A stretch of DNA of 33,752 nucleotides, from positions 1 through 33,752 of the forward strand of contig CBDVBD010000017.1 of assembly GCA_965372135.1 (NCBI GenBank), read 5' to 3'. The translations under genes were made by a program, and so were the position numbers. The stretch is from CBDVBD01 sp965372135 (GTDB lineage: Bacteria > Electryoneota > RPQS01 > CBDVBD01). Shown in pieces: positions 1 to 7,195 of this stretch; within the stretch, counting starts at the first letter, position 1, and every line of letters starts with the position of its first letter. The notes under the pieces were generated by a model. That model had not been told where the DNA came from. It was given only the letters and a program-made list of their open reading frames with translations, and ran no database searches.

Positions 1-19
1 TATCTTCTGCTTTCACAAT

Positions 20-48
20 ACTATAACATAATAGGGCACAAGAAGCAA
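20..48 (-). promoter_or_regulatory. Possible promoter for a gene left of the window
   Basis: On the minus strand TTGCTT (43-48) is followed, after exactly 17 bases, by TATAGT (20-25). This resembles a sigma70-type -35/-10 pair, with three of six and five of six consensus matches. It lies about 65 bases beyond the hisS stop and points out of the window, so it could start the next gene to the left. The rest of 1-111 is AT-rich with no terminator hairpin that I can see. Such matches are common in AT-rich DNA, so this is a weak call. Confidence 0.3.
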
Positions 49-111
49 GAAATGCACACTCGGTTTCTGTATTTTTCTAAGTATCTACAAACAATCAACA
101 AAACACCTATA

Positions 112-1461
112 CTAACTATCATTTTCAGGTTTAGTAATTTCGGGAATCAGGTTTTCCAGGCTTACCAAAGCTTGTTTTCCATGGTGCATATTTTTCAAAG
201 TAACTTCACCACGGGACCATTCATCGGGACCGGGAACTACAACGTACGGGATATCTTTTCTATCAGCGTACTGAAATTGTTTCTTCAAACGTACCGGATC
301 CGGGTATACTTCAGTGGCGATGCCTGCTTGTCGAAGTTTGGCAGCTATTTCCAAACTGCGGGTCATTTCTTCTTGGTCAAATAATACCACAAGCACTTTG
401 GCGGACGATGATGTCCTGGGAATCAAGTTCAACTGCCGCATTACCGCCATCATCCGATCCACGCCGATAGTGCTGCCGGTGGCGGGGATTTCCTTACCAA
501 GGAACATGCCAATCAGCCCATCATAACGACCGCCACCGGTGATGCTGCCGATGTGGGGATGGTCGACCAAAACAGTCTCGTAAATTGCACCGGTGTAGTA
601 GTCCAATCCTCGCGCTAAGGTTGGATCGAACACCAGTTGATTGGCAGGAATCCCCAAGGCTTCAGATGCCGATAATACTTGTTCAACTTCATCGACGCCG
701 GCAATTCCTATTTCGGAAGATTTCAGGATTTTCCGAACATGCGGAATGGCATTTTTGCCGGATTCCAATTTCAGGAACGGCAGTACTTTCTCCAGTGCGG
801 GCTGGTCCATCCCACCCTGTTTTAACTCTTCAATAACATTATCGATCCCGATTTTGTCCAACTTGTCTATTACTCGGCAGATCCAAGGCGTTTGTGACAG
901 GTCGCCGACTGCTAATTCCACGATACCGCTCAGGATTTTCCGGGAACTCAACCGGATAACGAATTTAGGGAATTCCAGGGCGGTAAGAACTTCGGAAATC
1001 ATCACCAGGATTTCGGCATCGGCCAAGGGGGATTCGGTACCGATTACGTCGGCATCGCACTGCAGAAACTCGCGGAAACGCCCCTTGTGTGGCTGGGGGC
1101 GGTCAGCACGCCATACCGGTTGAATTTGATACCGTTTGAACGGCATGGGTATATCGGGATGCATGGCGATGACGCGGGCTAAGGGTATAGTCAGATCGTA
1201 TCGCAATGCCAATGTTTTTCCACCTTTATAGGCTAAGGGGTAGATCAACTTATCCCCTTCTTCGCCGGATTTGCCGGTCAGGATATCCCAGAATTCCAAC
1301 GCTGGAGTTTCCAGGGGTTGGAATCCGTATTGCATATATACCGATTCTATTACTTCGACCATGCGCCGTTTCACCGACATCTCTTCGGGAAGGGCGTCAT
1401 GGGTGCCCCGGAAAATACGGGGAGTGATTATAGGTGATTTTGTATTGTCGGACTCAGTCAT
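112..1461 (-). CDS. hisS: Histidine--tRNA ligase
   Basis: Class II aminoacyl-tRNA synthetase that charges tRNA-His with histidine in the cytoplasm, using ATP. The 449 residues fit the family. Seen: an N-terminal RGTHDALP segment (residues 18-25), motif 2 around residues 110-140 containing KGRFREFLQCD, the HisA-type motif LARGLDYYTG, GGGRYDGL, and a C-terminal alpha/beta domain of the anticodon-binding kind. The PVWRADRPQ...GRFREF form of motif 2 is like the Bacteroidota and eukaryote-like branch rather than the E. coli type (RYERPQAGRYRQF). The ATG start has no clear ribosome site. The gene lies 11 bases after the AMMECR1-family gene, so it probably ends that transcript. The identification is secure; only the branch assignment is inference. 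Confidence 0.97.
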   Translation of the reverse strand: MTESDNTKSPIITPRIFRGTHDALPEEMSVKRRMVEVIESVYMQYGFQPLETPALEFWDILTGKSGEEGDKLIYPLAYKGGKTLALRYDLTIPLARVIAMHPDIPMPFKRYQIQPVWRADRPQPHKGRFREFLQCDADVIGTESPLADAEILVMISEVLTALEFPKFVIRLSSRKILSGIVELAVGDLSQTPWICRVIDKLDKIGIDNVIEELKQGGMDQPALEKVLPFLKLESGKNAIPHVRKILKSSEIGIAGVDEVEQVLSASEALGIPANQLVFDPTLARGLDYYTGAIYETVLVDHPHIGSITGGGRYDGLIGMFLGKEIPATGSTIGVDRMMAVMRQLNLIPRTSSSAKVLVVLFDQEEMTRSLEIAAKLRQAGIATEVYPDPVRLKKQFQYADRKDIPYVVVPGPDEWSRGEVTLKNMHHGKQALVSLENLIPEITKPENDS

Positions 1462-1472
1462 GTTAATATTTA

Positions 1473-2126
1473 CTAATCTGTATCGGGTTTTAACTCGTCC
1501 TTTTCGCCAAAGACATCGGCACTGAAAATTTCGATGATGATGTCGGGGTCCTCCCAGGCATCGGGCGGTAATCCGGCTTTTCGACAGGTTTGCTGGAGGA
1601 AGGTAATCCGGTCATAACCCTGTTCAGTGGCAACTTGAGGCAGTAATACGCCGCGATGCATGCCTTTAGTGATCCAAATTCCGTGGATGCCGATTTCGAT
1701 TTCGTTGACGTTATTTATTTTCCGCAGGGGAGACAAGGCGGATATCTCGATATCGATGTCGGGGATTTCCTGTGGGGTTACCGGTTGGAAACGGTAATCC
1801 CTCATTGCAGCGGCTTCCGCCATTTCCCTGACGGTTTCATCCAAGGGAGCTCGGGCTTCGAGCATACCGATGCAGCCTCGGAGATGCCCCTTCAAGTGCA
1901 GCGTTACGAAAGCTCCCATGAGCTGCTTTATCCCGGGTGGTCCGTCCGGCAATGGCGGTAGTTCGTCGCCATCCACCACTTTGATAACTGTGTTACGGGC
2001 TAAGTTTAGTAATATCTGCTTTTCTTCAATGCCGAGCACTGGTACCTCCTCCCCTTCCTGAGAATGGGGAACTGATGTCGCAATTAGTATTTGCGCTATG
2101 ATGAATATTGATAACCAATTACGCAT
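1473..2126 (-). CDS. AmmeMemoRadiSam system protein A (AMMECR1 domain), predicted exported
   Basis: AMMECR1-domain protein of 217 residues. The family is widespread and its biochemical role is not established; in prokaryotes it co-occurs with MEMO and a radical SAM enzyme. Family segments seen are GAFVTLHLKGHLRGCIGML and the downstream PQVATEQGYD / FLQQTCRKAGL region. The N-terminus is MRNWLSIFIIAQILIATSV, a basic residue followed by a hydrophobic stretch, so it reads as a Sec signal peptide; most family members lack one. I chose the ATG at 2126 because GGTGA lies four bases before it. An in-frame GTG at 2138 would add only four residues. The MEMO gene ends just upstream (stop 2141-2143), so translation is probably coupled. 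Confidence 0.9.
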   Translation of the reverse strand: MRNWLSIFIIAQILIATSVPHSQEGEEVPVLGIEEKQILLNLARNTVIKVVDGDELPPLPDGPPGIKQLMGAFVTLHLKGHLRGCIGMLEARAPLDETVREMAEAAAMRDYRFQPVTPQEIPDIDIEISALSPLRKINNVNEIEIGIHGIWITKGMHRGVLLPQVATEQGYDRITFLQQTCRKAGLPPDAWEDPDIIIEIFSADVFGEKDELKPDTD

Positions 2127-2140
2127 TGTGTCACCCACAA

Positions 2141-3076
2141 TTAGTAGATTGCTACAGCTGCATATCCCACCACGTAGCCGCCTCTTTCACCCATAACATC
2201 GTTGGAATTGGTTTGCTTGATGATTTGGGCTTCAGTGGCGCCCATTAATTTGGCTGCCATGATTGCGACGGTGATGGGACCTCCGCCGCATGCCATGTAT
2301 TTGCGATCCAACCCGTCACACAAGCCTTCAGCGTCCATTGCTTCGATCCGCTCCAGAGTGCGATTGTCGGTTTCTACACAGTCCTGATAACTGTTGCCGT
2401 GGTACAAATCGGAACTGGCGACAATTAGTACCTTGCGATCACCCACTGCCTGGTGTATGGCATTTGCCAAGTTCCGGCAGGTTTCAAGGCTGCGGTCCGC
2501 CATGACCAAGGGGACGATTTTCATATCGGGGATCACGGTTTGCAGGAAGGGCAATTCGATTTCCAACGCATGTTCTTGTCCATGACCTTTTGGTGTGTAC
2601 TGCACCGCAGGATAGGCTTCTTCTATTTGTTTCGCCAATTCCACATCCACCGGGATTAACCCAAGCGGTGTCATGTAGGCGCCTCGATCCCATACCGATA
2701 CCCCGTCAAACCACTCGTGATGAGACGGGGCGATGACGATCACTGATTCATAGTCACGGTCAGCCACCTGCCGAAAAGCCGATGCTGCAGTGGGTCCGGA
2801 ATAGGCATAGCCGGCATGAGGTGCAACCAGTGCGATGGGATCGCGGGGTAAGTCTACAGCCAATGCTCGATCCAAGAGCATGTTAATTTCGCGGGACAGG
2901 TCTTCTTTATTGCCCGGATACCAAGATCCGGCTACCGCTGGTTTCCTGATGGTTTCGGGGGGAAATGAGACATCGTTCATATTGTCTCCTTGTGGGGGTG
3001 ATGCGATTAGAGCTGCTCCAATCACCAAAGTTAACGCACATACCCACGATATTGCTTTAATTGTTAGTAATCGCAT
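2141..3076 (-). CDS. AmmeMemoRadiSam system protein B (MEMO family)
   Basis: MEMO-family protein, 311 residues from the first ATG. The fold resembles class III extradiol dioxygenases, and human MEMO1 uses a His/His/Cys metal site. The matching residues appear here in APHAGYAYSG, SHHEWFDG and MACGGGP, and KPAVAGSWYPGN, EHALEIELPF and ASSDLYHG are also present. The first 32 residues (MRLLTIKAIS then a long hydrophobic run to IASPPQ) look like a Sec signal peptide. An in-frame ATG at 2980, with AAGGAG five bases upstream, would give a 279-residue protein starting close to the usual family N-terminus and lacking the signal. Which start is used, or whether both are, cannot be settled from the sequence. 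Confidence 0.93.
   Translation of the reverse strand: MRLLTIKAISWVCALTLVIGAALIASPPQGDNMNDVSFPPETIRKPAVAGSWYPGNKEDLSREINMLLDRALAVDLPRDPIALVAPHAGYAYSGPTAASAFRQVADRDYESVIVIAPSHHEWFDGVSVWDRGAYMTPLGLIPVDVELAKQIEEAYPAVQYTPKGHGQEHALEIELPFLQTVIPDMKIVPLVMADRSLETCRNLANAIHQAVGDRKVLIVASSDLYHGNSYQDCVETDNRTLERIEAMDAEGLCDGLDRKYMACGGGPITVAIMAAKLMGATEAQIIKQTNSNDVMGERGGYVVGYAAVAIY
2978..2991 (-). promoter_or_regulatory. Internal ribosome-binding site and ATG within the MEMO gene
   Basis: On the minus strand AAGGAG (2986-2991) stands five bases before an in-frame ATG (2978-2980). It is a better ribosome site than anything before the first ATG at 3076, where no purine-rich motif lies at a useful distance. Initiation here would give a MEMO protein without its signal peptide. 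Confidence 0.45.
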
Positions 3077-3110
3077 GATGTATTAGACTTACAGTTATTC
3101 CCCTAATTTA

Positions 3111-4226
3111 TTACCGCCATATACCGGGAATAGTATGACCGCAATCGGGGCATTTGTTGTTAATGATACGATTTTCCATAATGGTATAACCCCGTCGATG
3201 TATTACCCGTTCCTCACAGTGCGGGCAATAAGTGCTTTCCGCCCGGTGCGTGGGCACATTTCCTAAGTATACGTGGTGCATCCCGGCATCCTTGGCAATG
3301 TTATAGGCGTTCTCTAATGTTGACAGCGGCGTGATCGGTAAGTTCAGCAACAAGTATTCCGGATGGTATCGGGTAAAATGTACCGGCACTTCCGGTCCCA
3401 ATTCTTGCACTATCCACTTACACATGGCTTTAAGATCATCGGACTGGTCATTCAAGGTAGGAATCACCAGGTATACGATTTCAGTCCACATGCCCCAGTT
3501 CTTTAGCCGCACCAGGGTATCCAATACCGGTTTCAACTCGCCGGAAACCTGGTCACGATAGAAGGTTTCCGTAAATGCTTTTAGGTCTATTTTCACCGCA
3601 TCCAGAACTTGGCAAAGTTCCTGCATGGGTTCTTTCTGGATATAGCCATTGGTAATCATCACGGATCGGATTCCGTGGTCATGCCCTTCCGCAGCAGTGT
3701 CATACATGTATTCATAGAATATCACCGGTTCGGAATAGGTATAGGCGATGGATTTACATTCCCATCGACCGGCAACTTCGGCTACGGTGGTAGGGGAGGC
3801 GTAGATCTCATCCACCTGTCCAGGACCAACTTGGGAAATTTGCCAGTTTTGGCAGAATTTGCAGTTGACATTGCATCCCACAGTGGCGATGGAAAAAGCA
3901 GTGGTACCCGGCAGGAAATGGAACAGCGGTTTCTTCTCAATCGGATCGATGTTCCGGGAACACAGCCTGCCGTATACCCGTGACCAGTAGGTTCCTCCTT
4001 GATTATCCCGTACTCCGCAGTAGCCGATCTCTAAGTCGTCAATCACGCATTCCCGGGGGCACAATTTACACTGAACTTTGCGGTGTTCCAGGGTTTCGAA
4101 ATACCGGGCTTTGACAGTGTATCGAGGATCGTCGTTGGAAGCCATGATCACCGTAGGCAGGCATATTCCGCCGCCGATGGCTGCCAGGCATCCCCCGGTG
4201 CATTTGAGGAATCGACGTCGATCCAT
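3111..4226 (-). CDS. AmmeMemoRadiSam system radical SAM enzyme with Tat signal
   Basis: Radical SAM enzyme of 371 residues, related to pyruvate formate-lyase activating enzymes; its substrate is unknown. The 4Fe-4S/SAM motif is CNVNCKFC (C118, C122, C125). A cysteine cluster lies before it (C53, C56, C60, C70), and a C-terminal zinc-ribbon-like set is seen at C334, C337, C359 and C362. The N-terminus MDRRRFLKCTGGCLAAIGGG is a twin-arginine signal with a hydrophobic core, and a plausible cleavage site follows VIMA. Tat export fits a folded cofactor protein, but radical SAM chemistry outside the cytoplasm would be unusual because it needs SAM and a strong reductant. The gene sits between DUF362 and MEMO with gaps of about 24 and 34 bases. 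The family call is firm; the location is inference. Confidence 0.95.
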   Translation of the reverse strand: MDRRRFLKCTGGCLAAIGGGICLPTVIMASNDDPRYTVKARYFETLEHRKVQCKLCPRECVIDDLEIGYCGVRDNQGGTYWSRVYGRLCSRNIDPIEKKPLFHFLPGTTAFSIATVGCNVNCKFCQNWQISQVGPGQVDEIYASPTTVAEVAGRWECKSIAYTYSEPVIFYEYMYDTAAEGHDHGIRSVMITNGYIQKEPMQELCQVLDAVKIDLKAFTETFYRDQVSGELKPVLDTLVRLKNWGMWTEIVYLVIPTLNDQSDDLKAMCKWIVQELGPEVPVHFTRYHPEYLLLNLPITPLSTLENAYNIAKDAGMHHVYLGNVPTHRAESTYCPHCEERVIHRRGYTIMENRIINNKCPDCGHTIPGIWR

Positions 4227-4250
4227 GATACTTATATCCGCTGATTCTGC

Positions 4251-5273
4251 TTACATTCCCTCGGGTTGAATTTCCACGTGATTGATCAGGTTTAAATCTG
4301 CGGTACCCAGTCCAAGATTCCCAGCGGTATAGATATATTTGGGTTCACGTTTTTCTTCCGCCAGAGTGGGCATTCCATTTTCCCGGCGTTTGGCTTCAAT
4401 CATTTCCCATCCAACATGATCAATAGCCACCGGGTCGGATGATACCATCAACGCATTCTCCGACCAAGCCCACTGGGGGTGGTAAGGCGGTCCGCCATGA
4501 TACTGTGCTTGAATGGCATCCACTATGACCAGCCGGAGCTTATCGCCGATTAATGGGAAATGACTCAGGTCGGCAACGTAAGGATCACCGCAATTGGGAT
4601 GATATTTAAAGGGGTTGTGTACCGCGCCGTACCAGTTTTTCATCCCCAAGGTAACACCTACGATTCCGTGGTCTTTTAGCACCGGGATGTTAATCAGGTC
4701 TGTCGCCCAATCTGTCAGGATCCGAGTGAATCGGCTGCCGATGGAGCGGTGCATTCGCAACAGCCCGGAATAACCTATGTAATCACTGCCGTACACTAAG
4801 ACACGTGCCGCGCGTCGTATGGTATAGCCAGCAACTTTTAATTCATCATCGGAACGATCCCAGATGAGTACGTTGCCATCCAGAACACCGGCATCCAACA
4901 ATCGCTGAGCCACCGCCATGGCTAATTCCGGGTGAGTGGACATCCGCTGCCCTGCTAAAGCGTTCACTTTGATGGCGACTTTAGCTTTTACTACTCGAGA
5001 TGGGTTGCCAGCTCCGATAACTTTCTTCCAAGCATCCACTGGATCAGCAACGTCGGCAAGGGTTGTAACAGCTTGATCCAGCATCGCTAATAGGCAGTCT
5101 TGATTGACGCTATCTTCGGATAATACCGCCGGATCGTGCACGGTTACTACTTTTGATAGTCCGGTGGGTAGTGTTGATATCTTATCGTCGCTAAGCGCCT
5201 GGTGCTGGATACCGGGAATAGTTAACCCAAGACCCAGTCCGATGCTACCTGCAAGGAATCGTCTACGCTCCAT
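4251..5273 (-). CDS. DUF362 domain-containing protein with Tat signal
   Basis: DUF362-family protein of 340 residues; the family has no settled function. Family segments include VAIKVNALAG, a central NIPVLKDHGIVGVTLGMKN block, GDKLRLVIVDAI, and SSDPVAIDHVGWEMI near the C-terminus. Some DUF362 proteins carry ferredoxin CxxCxxC clusters; this one does not. The N-terminus MERRRFLAGSIGLGLGLTIP has the RRxFL core of a Tat signal, suggesting export. It is the first gene of the AmmeMemoRadiSam group, so it is a plausible fourth component or a substrate. The ATG lacks a ribosome site, and a promoter-like sequence stands directly before it, so the message may be leaderless. Confidence 0.9.
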   Translation of the reverse strand: MERRRFLAGSIGLGLGLTIPGIQHQALSDDKISTLPTGLSKVVTVHDPAVLSEDSVNQDCLLAMLDQAVTTLADVADPVDAWKKVIGAGNPSRVVKAKVAIKVNALAGQRMSTHPELAMAVAQRLLDAGVLDGNVLIWDRSDDELKVAGYTIRRAARVLVYGSDYIGYSGLLRMHRSIGSRFTRILTDWATDLINIPVLKDHGIVGVTLGMKNWYGAVHNPFKYHPNCGDPYVADLSHFPLIGDKLRLVIVDAIQAQYHGGPPYHPQWAWSENALMVSSDPVAIDHVGWEMIEAKRRENGMPTLAEEKREPKYIYTAGNLGLGTADLNLINHVEIQPEGM

Positions 5274-5279
5274 CTTTAT

Positions 5280-5308
5280 ATAATAAGCAATTTAGATTCA
5301 AAAAACAA
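5280..5308 (-). promoter_or_regulatory. Candidate promoter of the DUF362-AmmeMemoRadiSam-hisS genes
   Basis: On the minus strand TTGTTT (5303-5308) and TATTAT (5280-5285) are 17 bases apart. The ATG at 5273 begins six bases after the -10 element, so the transcript would begin at or next to the start codon. The gene has no ribosome site, which agrees with a leaderless message. The surrounding gap, 5274-5441, is 168 bases, very AT-rich, and shows no exact TAnnTTTG element. Confidence 0.35.
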
Positions 5309-5441
5309 GAAAAATCGTACTATTAGGTGCAATAATATTTCGTATCATCTTGTCTGTCATATACACCCCTAAGAGATAAGTTTTTCATTATTTCTTATGA
5401 TAACAAATACTTAACATCACGGTTAATATTATGCACAAATG

Positions 5442-6239
5442 TTATTGTTTACAGATATTAACATAGAAGAATAAAGCTGCGTGGTCGCGCCAGCGTTGAA
5501 GCCAAGGATGTTCAAGGCTGGCTTCTAATGTCGGGCGTGGTTCATGAAGTTCCTTAAGCAAAAATCCAGCTTTCAACAAGGTATTTAAGTAATAGGAAAT
5601 GGTTCGGGGATAGCTGGGAACTTCGAATGGGGGTAGTTCCTGGTCAGTGGGGGCTTGAGAAAATGTCCAATGGTCCACCCAGGGCTGATCGGAAAAGTAA
5701 TCTGACACGGCAAGTCTGGTAACACCGTTCCGGGGATCCTCAATCCATCCTAAACCTTTGGTGACAAAACACGGGTGCACGATACTGAACACAAGACTAC
5801 CACCCGATTGAAGTACACGGAAAATCTCTTTTGAGGTTGATTCGAGATTCGGGCTGTCCATCAATGCCATGAAGGACACTACTAAGTCGAATCCACCGTC
5901 ATCGAACACGGACAGGTCGGAAAAAGATGCGATCCGGTACTGAATTCCCAGTGGTTCTTGGGCTTCGTGCTCACGAGCATGTTCAATCATCCGAGGGGAA
6001 ATATCGATACCGGTGATTTGAGCACCTTTTCGTGCCAGAATTCTGGTATTATATCCTTCGCCGCATCCGATATCCAGCACCTTTTTACCTTTCACATCCC
6101 CCATAAATTTCAGAAAAGCCGGATTGTTGAAGTATTCGCGGTAGGTATCCCATCCTTTGCGAACCAGCTCTGCCCAAAGGTCGGCGTTTTTGTCCCAATA
6201 ATGGGCGACATCTTTTTCTGGTATGTCGGAATGTGACAT
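5442..6239 (-). CDS. Class I SAM-dependent methyltransferase
   Basis: Methyltransferase of 265 residues with a Rossmann-like fold. Motif I is VLDIGCGEGYNTRIL (about residues 54-68), motif II is ITGIDISPRMI, and the region FDLVVSFMALMD matches the motif IV area. The rest resembles the Methyltransf_11/25 kind of small-molecule methylases, so the substrate cannot be named. It begins 11 bases after the stop of the RlmN-like radical SAM gene and is probably in the same transcript. The ATG has only a weak upstream site. It is followed by the AT-rich gap before DUF362, so it is likely the last gene of its cassette. Action on a product of the adjacent radical SAM enzyme is inference. Confidence 0.9.
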   Translation of the reverse strand: MSHSDIPEKDVAHYWDKNADLWAELVRKGWDTYREYFNNPAFLKFMGDVKGKKVLDIGCGEGYNTRILARKGAQITGIDISPRMIEHAREHEAQEPLGIQYRIASFSDLSVFDDGGFDLVVSFMALMDSPNLESTSKEIFRVLQSGGSLVFSIVHPCFVTKGLGWIEDPRNGVTRLAVSDYFSDQPWVDHWTFSQAPTDQELPPFEVPSYPRTISYYLNTLLKAGFLLKELHEPRPTLEASLEHPWLQRWRDHAALFFYVNICKQ

Positions 6240-6250
6240 AGTTCAATATT

Positions 6251-7195
6251 TCAACCGATGTTTACCATTTTCAGAGGATAAGAATACCCGCCTTCTATTT
6301 GCTCTTGTTTTGTCAGGTATTCGGTAAGATATTGTCCACAGTTACTGCCAATCAGGTTTTCTGTCCATTCACCGATACTCAGGATGACATCATAGCCGGC
6401 TTCCTGTAGAGTATTTATGACTTTGTAATTGTTTTCATTGGGGATAATATAGGAGGTAATGTTGTTCTTGTTTGCTTGATATGTGGGATTGACCGGAGTA
6501 ATCTTGATGAGGAAAGTCTCGGGATCGAAATATTTAAGCAGGATGTCGGGATCAACCACTATTCCGCTGGGAAGGGCAAAGTTCAATGTGATCTTGCGTT
6601 CACCGGGCGTGTAGAAAGCTCTCCCATAGTCTGCAATTTTCGGGAAATCCCATTTTCTGACTGGGACTAACCAGTCGCGTTGTTCCTTATCCGTGGTATG
6701 TATTGAGAATTGCAATTGGAATCGGTGGCGATAGTAAGCGTTCTTGATGTCCAGCAGCCCATCGAAGAATGTGTCGGTACCGATAGGGGCGACGGTGGAT
6801 ATTGTGGGCATTAAGCCTGGTGCTTGGTAGCGGTTGGGAAGCTCCTTCAGAACATCAAGCACGTTTGGGTTTAGTGCCGGATCGCCCATTCGGGCGAATT
6901 GGATTTTGAATTTACTGGCTGGGATTTTTCGGTCGGGGTAGCGTTGTAATACCATGAAGTCGATTTGTTTCAGGATGTCTTCTGATGAAAGTTTTCCCTG
7001 GTACCGGTTTCCGGCATCGCAGAACGGGCATCCCACCGGACATCCGTACAGAGTCGATACAATCAATACCCATTTCTGTTCACGTGGGATTGGGGGCTGA
7101 ACGGATTCTACGAATTCGATGTGTTTGCCATTGCCCAGTTCGGCAATGTAGGCAATGGCAACGTTCTCGTCACCGGTTTTTGCCAGAATTTTCAA
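6251..7195 (-). CDS. RlmN/Cfr-like radical SAM enzyme lacking one catalytic Cys
   Basis: Radical SAM protein of 314 residues. The cluster motif is GCPVGCPFC (C52, C56, C59). FARMGDPALN matches MGMGEPLLN of RlmN, QFSIHTTDKEQRDWLVPV matches its ISLHAPNDE...IVPI stretch, and NCGQYL near the C-terminus (C286) matches the AACGQL cysteine (C355) that carries the methyl in E. coli RlmN. The second RlmN cysteine, C118, lies seven residues before the first cluster Cys; here that position is I45. The N-terminal RlmN accessory domain is also shortened. I chose a TTG start at 7195. It overlaps the TGA of the reductase gene (TTGA) and has AAAGGAA six bases upstream; the longer frame from 7258 would run 64 bases into that gene. 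The substrate is unknown, and 23S rRNA/tRNA methylation is doubtful. Confidence 0.85.
   Translation of the reverse strand: MKILAKTGDENVAIAYIAELGNGKHIEFVESVQPPIPREQKWVLIVSTLYGCPVGCPFCDAGNRYQGKLSSEDILKQIDFMVLQRYPDRKIPASKFKIQFARMGDPALNPNVLDVLKELPNRYQAPGLMPTISTVAPIGTDTFFDGLLDIKNAYYRHRFQLQFSIHTTDKEQRDWLVPVRKWDFPKIADYGRAFYTPGERKITLNFALPSGIVVDPDILLKYFDPETFLIKITPVNPTYQANKNNITSYIIPNENNYKVINTLQEAGYDVILSIGEWTENLIGSNCGQYLTEYLTKQEQIEGGYSYPLKMVNIG

Noticed and set aside
641..1123. Open frame of 160 codons on the plus strand
   Set aside because: Antisense to hisS and shows no domain.
5400..5441. Possible hairpin after the methyltransferase gene (TTAAC/GTTAA and ATAACA/TGTTAT)
   Set aside because: AT-only stems with unequal internal loops and no clear T-run. 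Not convincing as a terminator.
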